The position numbers were made by a program, and so were the translations under genes. The notes under the pieces are model-generated. The model was not told where the DNA came from and ran no database searches. It worked only from the letters and a program-made list of their open reading frames with translations. Of a DNA stretch of 64,000 nucleotides, positions 17,052 through 24,611 are shown in pieces (position 1 is the stretch's first letter; every line of letters begins with the position of its first letter). This DNA is from Pseudomonas paralactis (lineage in GTDB: Bacteria > Pseudomonadota > Gammaproteobacteria > Pseudomonadales > Pseudomonadaceae), in the NCBI RefSeq assembly GCF_001439735.1, contig NZ_JYLN01000005.1, positions 62,001-126,000 of the forward strand, in the 5' to 3' direction.

Positions 17052-17915
17052 TCAAGCGATCCCCTCGCGCATCGCAATACCCGGTTGTGCTCCCTGGCTG
17101 GGCGAACTCATGCGCTGCGCCAGATAACGCGCTGGCGGTTGGCCCGTGGCCTTGCGGAACATGGTGATAAACCCGCTGGCGTTTTCATAGCCCAGGTCCA
17201 GGGCCACGGTTTGTACGCTCTCGCCGTTGGCCAGGCGCTGCAGCGACAGGATCACATGCAGCTGCCGGCGCCAGCGACCGAAACTCAAACCGATCTCTTC
17301 CAGCAGCAGGCGAGTCATGCTGCGTTCGCTCATGCCGATGCGCGTGGCCCACTCGCCCAAAGTGGACTTGTCGCCGGGGTTGGCGAGCAAGCTGTTGGCC
17401 AGTCGCGTCAAACGTGGGTCTTGGGGCATCGGTAAATGCAGGGCTTCGATGGGGGCCTGGGCCAATTCATCGAGCAATGTGGCCACGAGCCGGCCCTGGG
17501 CGCCGTCTTCATCGTAGAGCTGCGGGAAACCCACAGCCTTGCCGATCAATGCGTGCAGCAAGGGCGACACCGCCAGCGTGCAACATTGTCGTGGCAGGGC
17601 ACTGGCGGCGTCGGGATCGATCAACAGGCAATACACATCCGCTTCCCCGGCGCCCCTTGCTGCGTGGGATACCCCGCCGGGAATCCATAAGGCGCATTGC
17701 GGCGGCACGATCCAGATACCGGCCTCGATCACACAATGCACCACGCCGCGCAAGGTGTAGATCAATTGCCCATGCTGATGATGGTGCGGGGTGTGCTCCC
17801 AGCGTTCGCAGGTGCTTGAGGCACCTACGGCCACCACCGGGCGCGGGATCGCCGCGGCGTCGCGCACGCTGCTGGGGTCGTACTGGTCGAGGCGATGATG
17901 GACCATGCGGATCAT
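17052..17915 (-). CDS. AraC family transcriptional regulator with cupin sensor domain
   Basis: About 287 residues. Residues 30-110 form an AraC-binding cupin (HTPHHHQHGQLIYTLRG, then ALWIPGGVSHAARG) and residues 190-280 the HTH_18 domain (WATRIGMSERSMTRLLLEE, then ALDLGYENASGFITMFRKA and GQPPARYL). Met at 17915 is chosen; the frame extends to 17957, and a Met at 17906 is also possible. It is divergent from the 136-residue gene at 18016. Its 3' end abuts the tonB remnant. Confidence 0.9.
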   Translation of the reverse strand: MIRMVHHRLDQYDPSSVRDAAAIPRPVVAVGASSTCERWEHTPHHHQHGQLIYTLRGVVHCVIEAGIWIVPPQCALWIPGGVSHAARGAGEADVYCLLIDPDAASALPRQCCTLAVSPLLHALIGKAVGFPQLYDEDGAQGRLVATLLDELAQAPIEALHLPMPQDPRLTRLANSLLANPGDKSTLGEWATRIGMSERSMTRLLLEEIGLSFGRWRRQLHVILSLQRLANGESVQTVALDLGYENASGFITMFRKATGQPPARYLAQRMSSPSQGAQPGIAMREGIA

Positions 17916-18015
17916 TGCTCTGGCTGGATTGCGAAATATTCTGGCTATTTTGTGCAATGCCGTCCAGCGCGCAGGCTTTTATGATGAGAATAAATCTCAT
18001 CCAAGGAGCTTTGCC

Positions 18016-18426
18016 ATGCGACTCGACAGTTCAACTTTCCCCGTGGTGAAAATCGTGTTTGACGCCCCCAATGAGGGCGGGGCGCAAGATGCCTTCCTGA
18101 TCTTCGAACGGCTGCTGGCACGCGAACAACCCTTTGTGCTGCTGCACGAAAAAGCCGTGGATGAAAACAACCATGCCCACTCCCACGAGGAGCGCAGGCA
18201 CGCTTCGATCTGGATGAAGAAAAACAAAACGGCCTTGCGTGCGTACGTCAAAGGCATGATCCAGGTCGAACCCAGTGCGGCCAAGCGCCTGGCCCTCAAG
18301 CCATTTGCCGTGACGTTCGGCAAGGCCTGGGGGTACCCGCTGCTGGTGGTGGAGTCCAGCGACCGTGCCTGGGCACTGGCTGAGGATGTGCTGGATGAGC
18401 GGGTGTCGGATGCCGCGCATTTCTAA
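18016..18426 (+). CDS. uncharacterised 136-residue protein
   Basis: A good Shine-Dalgarno (AAGGAG at 18003) precedes this ATG. The protein is soluble, with a conserved-looking central segment rich in His and charge (ENNHAHSHEERRHASIWMKK). It has no signal peptide or membrane helix. Codon use is like the neighbours. I do not recognise the family. It is divergent from the AraC regulator at 17052-17915, which could control it. Confidence 0.8.
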   Translation: MRLDSSTFPVVKIVFDAPNEGGAQDAFLIFERLLAREQPFVLLHEKAVDENNHAHSHEERRHASIWMKKNKTALRAYVKGMIQVEPSAAKRLALKPFAVTFGKAWGYPLLVVESSDRAWALAEDVLDERVSDAAHF

Positions 18427-18499
18427 GCCGCGCCCTGGCTCGACAGCGCCTGTAAATGAACTACCTTGAGTGACGAGCCTTCCCACTCGGTACTCAAGT

Positions 18500-18844
18500 A
18501 TGCGCAGCTTATGGACGCGGTATCTGGCGTTGCTGGAAAACGACCTGAGCACCCAGATTTTCGACAACGTGAAAAACCTGTTGGTGTGCGCGCTGTTGTT
18601 TGCGGCGGGCACCGATACGTTAATGGGGCGGCGTGAGTTATTTATCGGGGTGTTCGCCTCCAACATCGCCGGTTGGGGGCTGATTATTCTGTCGACGTTG
18701 TTGATGTTGTTGAATGTCAGCGACGGCATTCGCCGACTGGCCAAGCTGCCTTATCACCTGGCGCTGCAAGTGTTATTGATCCTGGTGTATGTGGTGATTG
18801 CCGAGCGGGTGGTAGAGATTGTGTGGGGCTTCCGCGCTCATTAA
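18500..18844 (+). CDS. small inner-membrane protein
   Basis: 114 residues with three predicted membrane helices: about 30-45 (NLLVCALLFAAGTDTLMG), about 52-75 (LFIGVFASNIAGWGLIILST) and about 88-108 (LALQVLLILVYVVIAERVVE). The ATG at 18500 is preferred to a GTG at 18470. No family is recognised. Confidence 0.75.
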   Translation: MRSLWTRYLALLENDLSTQIFDNVKNLLVCALLFAAGTDTLMGRRELFIGVFASNIAGWGLIILSTLLMLLNVSDGIRRLAKLPYHLALQVLLILVYVVIAERVVEIVWGFRAH

Positions 18845-18899
18845 CGTATCCTCCGCGCCTCGCTTATCACTGATTTAAACAACGATGACAGGACAAGAT

Positions 18900-19808
18900 A
18901 TGCAGGCGCTGCTGGAGTCGATTCTCGACGAAGTGCGCCCCCTGATCGGCCTCGGCAAAGTGGCTGACTATATTCCTGCGCTGGCCGACGTGCCGGCCAA
19001 CCAACTCGGGATTGCGGTCTACGGCAACGATGGCACGGCCTACAGCGCCGGTGATGCCGATACGCTGTTCTCGGTGCAGAGCATCTCCAAGGTTTTCAGC
19101 CTGGTACAGGCCATCGACCATGGTGGCGAAAGTATCTGGGAGCGCCTGGGCCATGAGCCCTCGGGGCAACCATTCAACTCCATGGTGCAACTGGAATTCG
19201 AACGCGGCCGCCCGCGCAATCCGTTTATCAATGCCGGCGCCCTGGTGATCTGCGACATTAACCAATCGCGCTTCGCCGTGCCGATTTTGTCGATGCGCGA
19301 TTTCGTACGGCGCCTGTCGGGCAACCCGCAAATTCTGGTCAACAGCGTGGTCGCCGAATCCGAAGCCCAGCACGGTGCGCGCAATGCGGCCATGGCCTAT
19401 CTGATGAAATCCTTCGGCAACTTCCATAACGACGTGCATGCAGTGCTGCACAGCTACTTCAACTACTGCGCGTTGCAGATGAGCTGCCTGGACCTGGCAC
19501 GAGCCTTCAGCTTCCTGGCCAACGAAGGCGTGAGCGCCCACAGTGGCGAGCAAATCTTGACGGCGCGGCAGACCAAACAGGTGAACTCGATCATGGCCAC
19601 CAGCGGGCTGTATGACGAGGCGGGCAATTTTGCCTACCGCGTGGGCTTGCCCGGCAAGAGCGGGGTAGGTGGCGGGATCGTCGCGGTTGTACCGGGGCAG
19701 TTCACGGTGTGCGTGTGGTCGCCGGAGTTGAACGCAGCGGGGAATTCGTTGGCGGGGATGAAGGCGTTGGAGTTGTTGAGTGAGCGGATAGGGTGGTCGG
19801 TGTTTTAG
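18900..19808 (+). CDS. glsA: glutaminase
   Basis: 302 residues, the normal length for the serine-dependent beta-lactamase-like glutaminases that hydrolyse L-glutamine to glutamate and ammonia. The catalytic Ser-x-x-Lys is seen as SISK (Ser61, Lys64) in [13 protein letters not shown]. Other family blocks are [29 protein letters not shown] and [15 protein letters not shown] 18900 sits after AGGACA and gives the family-typical [11 protein letters not shown]; an ATG at 18885 adds five residues. The gene appears monocistronic and is followed by a REP pair. Confidence 0.96.
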   Translation: MQALLESILDEVRPLIGLGKVADYIPALADVPANQLGIAVYGNDGTAYSAGDADTLFSVQSISKVFSLVQAIDHGGESIWERLGHEPSGQPFNSMVQLEFERGRPRNPFINAGALVICDINQSRFAVPILSMRDFVRRLSGNPQILVNSVVAESEAQHGARNAAMAYLMKSFGNFHNDVHAVLHSYFNYCALQMSCLDLARAFSFLANEGVSAHSGEQILTARQTKQVNSIMATSGLYDEAGNFAYRVGLPGKSGVGGGIVAVVPGQFTVCVWSPELNAAGNSLAGMKALELLSERIGWSVF

Positions 19809-19850
19809 AGGCGCGGTGGAACGCTAAGCAACAGGCACTATAAAACACAA

Positions 19851-19937
19851 TGTGGGAGGGGGCTTGCTCCCGATAGCGGTGTCACTCAGCTTACCTGTCA
19901 CTGATTCACCGCCATCGGGGGCAAGCCCCCTCCCACA
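19851..19937. repeat. REP pair, GTGGGAGGGGGC class, 87 bp
   Basis: TGTGGGAGGGGGCTTGCTCC and the inverted arm GGGGGCAAGCCCCCTCCCAC enclose a short spacer. This is the start of a 392-bp gene-free stretch (19809-20200) that otherwise holds a 30-nt direct repeat copy at 20013 and the REPIN at 20071. Confidence 0.9.
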
Positions 19938-20012
19938 TATGCATCTTCAGTGCTTTGGAGGGTGGGGTATGACCTGGCTTTACGTGGCGGGGCAGGCTTC
20001 ATTCAGGACTTG

Positions 20013-20042
20013 CGAGCGACAACCTGAAACAGTTGTGGGAAA
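20013..20042. repeat. 30-nt direct repeat, copy 1
   Basis: The 30 bases starting CGAGCGACAACCTGAAACAG recur exactly at 20704-20733. Each copy contains a small hairpin (ACAAC/GTTGT). The two copies flank the DUF6124-like gene. Confidence 0.85.
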
Positions 20043-20070
20043 CGTCCCAGAACCCGAGCCAGCATCCACA

Positions 20071-20172
20071 CTGTAGGAGCGAGCTTGCTCGCGAAAAACG
20101 CCCAGGCCCTGCGGTCATCCAGGTTGCCCACGTCATCGTTGGCGATCTTCGCGAGCAAGCTCGCTCCTACAG
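20071..20172. repeat. REP pair (REPIN), GTAGGAGCGAGC class
   Basis: A 102-bp inverted pair whose spacer is nearly identical to that of the copy at 20831-20928, differing at one visible position (GCCCACG against GCCCGCG). Confidence 0.9.
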
Positions 20173-20200
20173 TAGGTAAGGGCGCGGCACGATCATCAGG

Positions 20201-20440
20201 TCAAGTGGCTGGGTGGGTGTCATCCAGTGCCTTGTCTACGAGCAACTGCACACCTTCGAGCATGCGGCAGATGCCCAGTGCTACGTTGCGTTGGGTACCG
20301 TCGATTTCAAAGGCTAGATGAGTAGCGATGTCACTGATGGAGGCTAGATCCTGGGAGGCGTTGATCAGCAGGGTTTCGGTGCCCAGGCCGGGGAGCACAG
20401 TAAAGAGCGTTTCCGGGGGATTTGGGGTGTCTTTAATCAT
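20201..20440 (-). CDS. DUF6124/DUF3077-like small protein
   Basis: 79 residues beginning MIKDTPNPPETLF, the hallmark opening of a Pseudomonas-specific small-protein family annotated DUF6124 (formerly grouped with DUF3077). A CGGAG Shine-Dalgarno sits 7 nt before the ATG. The rest is helical and acidic (ASQDLASISDIATHLAFEID). Its function is unknown. It is bracketed by REP elements and by a 30-nt direct repeat. Confidence 0.85.
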   Translation of the reverse strand: MIKDTPNPPETLFTVLPGLGTETLLINASQDLASISDIATHLAFEIDGTQRNVALGICRMLEGVQLLVDKALDDTHPAT

Positions 20441-20589
20441 GGTGAAACTCCGTCGACAAGTGGAGCCGCCAGCGTTCGCGGTCAAGCGAAGAGGGTGGCA
20501 GCTGTACGCGGGTTGACCGACCGGTTGTCAACGAACCCGGCATACCCGAAGGTATCCCGCGCACAACTGCCGCGACACAATACCTCAGG

Positions 20590-20622
20590 CACAAAAAAAA
20601 CGCCTGAAGAGGTGCAGGGCGT
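20590..20622 (-). terminator. possible terminator-like hairpin, no obvious gene
   Basis: Read on the minus strand, an imperfect hairpin (CGCCCTG...CAGGCG) is followed by eight T. No coding gene ends just upstream; the nearest minus-strand stop is at 20935, beyond a REPIN. It lies in the 494-bp gene-free stretch 20441-20934. Confidence 0.4.
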
Positions 20623-20703
20623 AGCAGTTCGTTAACAAGGTCGGACGGTCAAATCCGGCCGCTGAATTGGCAGCGACGGTCCAGAGGTTAGTCAGCGAAA
20701 TTC

Positions 20704-20733
20704 CGAGCGACAACCTGAAACAGTTGTGGGAAA
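20704..20733. repeat. 30-nt direct repeat, copy 2
   Basis: Exact copy of 20013-20042, in the same orientation. Confidence 0.85.
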
Positions 20734-20755
20734 TATCCTGACGCCGCAAATCCTC

Positions 20756-20784
20756 TGTGGGAGCTGGCTTGCCTGCGATAGCGG
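20756..20784. repeat. half REP, GTGGGAGCTGGC class
   Basis: One arm only (TGTGGGAGCTGGCTTGCCTG then CGATAGCGG), with no inverted partner nearby. A REPIN of the other class follows at 20831. Confidence 0.75.
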
Positions 20785-20830
20785 TTTTTCAGTGCCGGAT
20801 ATGCTGGCTGACACAGCGCCAACGATCACT

Positions 20831-20928
20831 GTAGGAGCGAGCTTGCTCGCGAAAAACGCCCAGGCCCTGCGGTCATCCAGGTTGCCCGCGTCATCGTTGG
20901 CGATCTTCGCGAGCAAGCTCGCTCCTAC
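20831..20928. repeat. REP pair (REPIN), GTAGGAGCGAGC class
   Basis: A 98-bp inverted pair that is a near twin of the REPIN at 20071. It ends 6 bp from the stop codon of the methyltransferase gene. Confidence 0.9.
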
Positions 20929-20934
20929 CGGAGG

Positions 20935-21702
20935 TTAACGGTGTCGTTTTCTGAGTCGCGGCATGATCATGCCCACGTCACGCTGGTACCGTCGATACCG
21001 CTCACCAAACAGTCGCACCAGGTCCCTTTCTTCGAAACGGGCGCCCATGAACAGATAAACCGACATCCCCAGCGCGAACAACAGATGGCCTGCCGTCATA
21101 TGCGGCGTTGCCCAGAACGCGATCAAAAAACCCAGGTACATCGGGTGACGCACGAGGTGGTAGAACAGCGGTGTTTTGAATATCGCCGCCTTCTGTGGGG
21201 TGTTTCGCCAATGATCAATGGCCTGTTTTAATCCGAACAGTTCGAAGTGGCTGATCAGGAAGGTGGCCAGCAATACGATGACCCAGCCCAGCCAGAACAA
21301 GCCTGACAACAGTGCCTTGGCCCAAGCCGCTTCAATCTCCCAGACGGTGTATGCAATGGGTTGCCACAACCAGAACATCACCCCAAGCACCAGGCTGCTG
21401 AGCAGCACATAGGTGGAGCGTTCAGCCACTGGGGCAATGAGCGCGGCCATTGCGTTCTTGACGCTTCTGCGCGCCATGAGGCTGTGCTGGACGCCAAACA
21501 TAATCACCAATAGCCCGTTGATCAGCGCTGCAAGCGGCCAGTCGACAGCTGGCCCATCGTTGATGGTCTTGGGCACCAGCACGCCACCTGTGAAGCCTAT
21601 GAGGTATAAAAACGTGGTCAGGAAAATCAGGTAGCAGGCGATGCTGTAGAGCAGCCACGCCAGATGCACTGTCAGGTTGTTGGTTTGTTTTGACGGGTTC
21701 AT
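20935..21702 (-). CDS. mddA: methanethiol S-methyltransferase-like membrane protein (NnrU/ICMT fold)
   Basis: 255 residues with about six membrane helices. The C-terminal part has the isoprenylcysteine-methyltransferase-like signature TPLFYHLVRHPMYLGFLIAF followed by RFEERDLVRLFGERYRRYQR. This matches the MddA family, which methylates methanethiol to dimethylsulfide with SAM; the specific substrate is inferred. The start is Met 21702 (MNPSKQTNNLTVHLAWLLYS) after AAGGAATC; the frame runs further upstream without support. metE lies about 3 kb away, but no direct link is shown. Confidence 0.8.
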   Translation of the reverse strand: MNPSKQTNNLTVHLAWLLYSIACYLIFLTTFLYLIGFTGGVLVPKTINDGPAVDWPLAALINGLLVIMFGVQHSLMARRSVKNAMAALIAPVAERSTYVLLSSLVLGVMFWLWQPIAYTVWEIEAAWAKALLSGLFWLGWVIVLLATFLISHFELFGLKQAIDHWRNTPQKAAIFKTPLFYHLVRHPMYLGFLIAFWATPHMTAGHLLFALGMSVYLFMGARFEERDLVRLFGERYRRYQRDVGMIMPRLRKRHR

Positions 21703-21845
21703 GGACGATTCCTTTCGCGCATGGTGAAGGGGTAAGCGAGTCAGGCTAGTGGTTTTCGCACGGCCCGTAACCTGTGGAAATTGACAGTTGCTTAGACGGA
21801 TTGGCGATGAAATTTCCCGGGTTTGAACGGTGTGCTTGCCTAAAC

Positions 21846-21870
21846 AAAAAATGCGCCCCTGGGGGCGCAT
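21846..21870 (-). terminator. Rho-independent terminator of the polyamine operon
   Basis: A 9-bp stem (ATGCGCCCC at 21851-21859 with GGGGCGCAT at 21862-21870) is followed on the minus strand by a T run (complement of A21846-21850). It lies 27 bp past the stop of the dehydrogenase gene. Confidence 0.88.
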
Positions 21871-21896
21871 TCTTTTGTCAGTCAGCAATCACCTGT

Positions 21897-23141
21897 TCAG
21901 GCAATCGCATCCCAAGCCCGATCACCGTTCTCGTCCTTGATTCGAGTCGGCAACCCCATCACATCCAGCGCTTTGAGGAACGGCTCAGCCGGCAGTTCCT
22001 CAACGTTGGCCATGTGCTTCACATCCCACTCGCCACGTGCAACCAGCAGTGCTGCGGCCACCGGTGGTACGCCTGCGGTGTAGGAGATGCCCTGGCTGTC
22101 GGTCTCGGCAAAGGCTTCTTCATGACAGGCCACGTTGTAGATGAACATCTCGCGTGGCTGGCCGCCTTTGGTGCCTTTGACCAGGTCGCCGATGCAGGTC
22201 TTGCCGGTGTAGCCCGGGGCAAGCGATGACGGGTCGGGCAGCACGGCCTTGACCACTTTCAACGGTACCACTTCCAGGCCTTCGGCGGTCTTGACCGGTT
22301 TTTCCGAGAGCAGGCCGAGGTTTTTCAGCACAGTGAATACGTTGATGTAGTGCTCGCCAAAGCTCATCCAGAACCGCACGTTGGGCACGTCGAGGTTTTT
22401 CGACAGCGAGTGCACTTCATCGTGGCCGGTAAGGTAGAGGTTTTGCGAACCGACTACCGGCAGGTCGTCGGTGCGTTTGACTTCGAACATGGTGTTGCTG
22501 GTCCACTGGCTGTTCTGCCAGCTCCACACCTGCCCGGTGAACTCGCGGAAGTTGATTTCCGGATCGAAATTGGTGGCGAAGTATTTGCCATGGGAGCCGG
22601 CATTGACGTCGAGAATGTCGATCGAATCAATGCGGTCGAAATGCTGTTGCTGCGCCAGCGCGGCATACGCGTTGACGACACCCGGGTCGAAGCCCACGCC
22701 AAGGATGGCGGTGATGTTCTTCTGTTTGCATTCTTCCAGGTGGTTCCATTCGTAGTTGCCGTACCACGGCGGGGTCTCGCAGACCTTGCCCGGCTCTTCG
22801 TGGATGGCGGTGTCGAGGTAGGCAACGCCCGTGTCGATGCAGGCACGCAGCACCGACATGTTGAGGAACGCGGAACCTACGTTGATAACGATCTGCGACT
22901 CGGTCTCGCGGATCAGGGCCTTGGTCGCTTCCACGTCCAGGGCGTTCAGCGCAAAGGCCTGGATTTCGGCGGGAACCTTGAGGCTACCCTTGGCCTTGAC
23001 GCTGTCGATGATGGCCTGGCATTTGGAGATGTTGCGCGACGCGATAGCAATACGACCGAGTTCGTCGTTGTGCTGCGCGCACTTGTGGGCCACCACCTTG
23101 GCGACACCTCCTGCACCAATGATAAGAACGTTCTTTTTCAA
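21897..23141 (-). CDS. carboxy(nor)spermidine dehydrogenase (saccharopine dehydrogenase family)
   Basis: 414 residues. The NAD(P)-binding motif GAGGVAKVVAHKCA lies at the N-terminus, and family blocks such as GVGFDPGVVNAYAA and AGSHGKYFATNFDPE identify the lysine-dehydrogenase-like carboxynorspermidine synthase. It reductively couples aspartate semialdehyde to putrescine or diaminopropane, the first step of the alternative spermidine/norspermidine route. The start is a TTG at 23141 preceded by AGGAGA, giving a family-like LKKNVLIIGAGG; the frame continues upstream into the previous gene without a better signal. It follows nspC by 28 bp, and a terminator ends the operon. Confidence 0.92.
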   Translation of the reverse strand: MKKNVLIIGAGGVAKVVAHKCAQHNDELGRIAIASRNISKCQAIIDSVKAKGSLKVPAEIQAFALNALDVEATKALIRETESQIVINVGSAFLNMSVLRACIDTGVAYLDTAIHEEPGKVCETPPWYGNYEWNHLEECKQKNITAILGVGFDPGVVNAYAALAQQQHFDRIDSIDILDVNAGSHGKYFATNFDPEINFREFTGQVWSWQNSQWTSNTMFEVKRTDDLPVVGSQNLYLTGHDEVHSLSKNLDVPNVRFWMSFGEHYINVFTVLKNLGLLSEKPVKTAEGLEVVPLKVVKAVLPDPSSLAPGYTGKTCIGDLVKGTKGGQPREMFIYNVACHEEAFAETDSQGISYTAGVPPVAAALLVARGEWDVKHMANVEELPAEPFLKALDVMGLPTRIKDENGDRAWDAIA

Positions 23142-23169
23142 TTGCTTTATTTCTCCTGTATCCGCCAGC

Positions 23170-24267
23170 TTAGGAAAGGCTGGACAGGTAGTCGTCGTAA
23201 CCAAATTCACGAACCACCTCGACTGTACCGTCGAGTTGTTTCACTACGATGGACGGCATTTTCAGGCCGTTGAACCAGTTTTTCTTGACCATGGTGTAGC
23301 CTGCGGTGTCGATGAACGACAGCCGATCGCCGATGGCCAGCGGACGATCAAATTGATACTCGCCGAAGATGTCCCCGGCCAGGCAGGATTTGCCGCACAC
23401 CATGTAGGTGTGTTCACCCTCGCTCGGCGCCAGCTTGGCGTTGAGGCGATAGATCAGCAGGTCCAGCAAGTGGGCTTCGATGGAGCTGTCTACCACGGCG
23501 AGGTTCTTGCCGTTGTAGAGGGTGTCGAGCACGGTGACTTCCAGGGAGGCGCTGTTAGTGATCGCCGCTTCGCCGGGCTCCAGATACACCTGCACGCCGT
23601 ACTTCTCGGAAAATGCCTTCAAGCGCGCGCAGAACGCGTCCAGCGCATAGCCTTCACCGGTGAAATGGATGCCGCCGCCGAGGCTGACCCACTTGACCTT
23701 GTGCAGCAGCTCACCGAAGCGTTCCTCGATGGTGCCGAGCATCTTGTCGAACAGGCTGAAGTCACCGTTCTCGCAGTTATTGTGGAACATGAAACCGGAG
23801 ATCTGATCGATCACGCCATCGATCTTCACCGGGTCCCACTCGCCCAGACGGCTGAACGGACGCGCCGGGTCGGCCAGCAGGTAGTCGGAGCTGCTCACCT
23901 GTGGGTTTACGCGCAGGCCACGGGTCTTGCCTTCGCTGCGCTCGGCAAAGCGCTGCAGCTGGCTGATGGAGTTGAAGATGATCTTGTCGCAGTTCTCCAG
24001 CATCTCTTCGATTTCATCATCGGCCCAGGCCACGCTGTAGGCGTGCGCCTCACCTTCGAACTTCTGGCGGCCCAGCTTCAACTCGTACAGCGACGACGAG
24101 GTGGTGCCGTCCATGTATTGCTGCATCAAGTCGAACACCGACCAGGTGGCAAAGCACTTGAGCGCCAGCAGTGCCTTGGCGCCGGACTGCTCGCGCACGT
24201 AGGCAATCTTCTGCATGTTGACCAGAAGCTTCTGTTTATCGATGAGGTAGTACGGCGTTTTGATCAT
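23170..24267 (-). CDS. nspC: carboxynorspermidine decarboxylase
   Basis: 365 residues of the fold-III PLP decarboxylases. The PLP lysine is Lys37 in LLALKCFATWS. The HFTGEGYALDAFC and EPGEAAITNSASLE blocks bind phosphate and substrate, and the catalytic Cys is in MVCGKSCLAGDIFGEY. It decarboxylates carboxy(nor)spermidine to (nor)spermidine. The start at ATG 24267 gives the typical MIKTPYYLIDKQKLLVNM. It is the first gene of a two-gene operon with the dehydrogenase. Confidence 0.95.
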   Translation of the reverse strand: MIKTPYYLIDKQKLLVNMQKIAYVREQSGAKALLALKCFATWSVFDLMQQYMDGTTSSSLYELKLGRQKFEGEAHAYSVAWADDEIEEMLENCDKIIFNSISQLQRFAERSEGKTRGLRVNPQVSSSDYLLADPARPFSRLGEWDPVKIDGVIDQISGFMFHNNCENGDFSLFDKMLGTIEERFGELLHKVKWVSLGGGIHFTGEGYALDAFCARLKAFSEKYGVQVYLEPGEAAITNSASLEVTVLDTLYNGKNLAVVDSSIEAHLLDLLIYRLNAKLAPSEGEHTYMVCGKSCLAGDIFGEYQFDRPLAIGDRLSFIDTAGYTMVKKNWFNGLKMPSIVVKQLDGTVEVVREFGYDDYLSSLS

Positions 24268-24611
24268 TTTTGAGAGCCTGCGGCGGTGCCTGCCAAAAAA
24301 GGACACGCATTGTGCCCGCACTTGGGGCAGATCGAAAGGTTAGCCGGCGGATTTTGCGCGCCACGTTAAGCATAGGGCGTAAGTATGACCGTTCATAAGA
24401 ATCAAGCCGCCTCCTGTGGGAGCGCTCGAGCCTAAGCGAGGCCGCGATGACGGCCGTCCTGGCACCCCACACATCAACAATAGCGCCGCGAATGTCATGC
24501 TTACCTGAACATGAGTAAATCTTGTGATGATCTAGAACAGAATGAGTTTGTCTCAAGACACCCCTCTGCCGACAATGACCGCCATCAATCACACCATCGG
24601 AGTTGTAAGTC
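24268..24611. other. divergent intergenic region between nspC and metE
   Basis: 344 bp without a credible gene. It holds a REP-like arm at 24414-24450 (CTGTGGGAGCGCTCGAGCCT then AAGCGAGGCCGCGATG) and a small palindrome near metE, noted separately. Promoters for both flanking genes must lie here. Confidence 0.6.
24543..24555. promoter_or_regulatory. TGAG-N5-CTCA palindrome upstream of metE (possible MetR-type site)
   Basis: A perfect 4-5-4 inverted repeat lies 57 bp before the metE ATG. MetR sites in enterobacteria follow TGAA-N5-TTCA, so this is a one-base-per-arm variant. Assignment to MetR is inference only. Confidence 0.3.
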
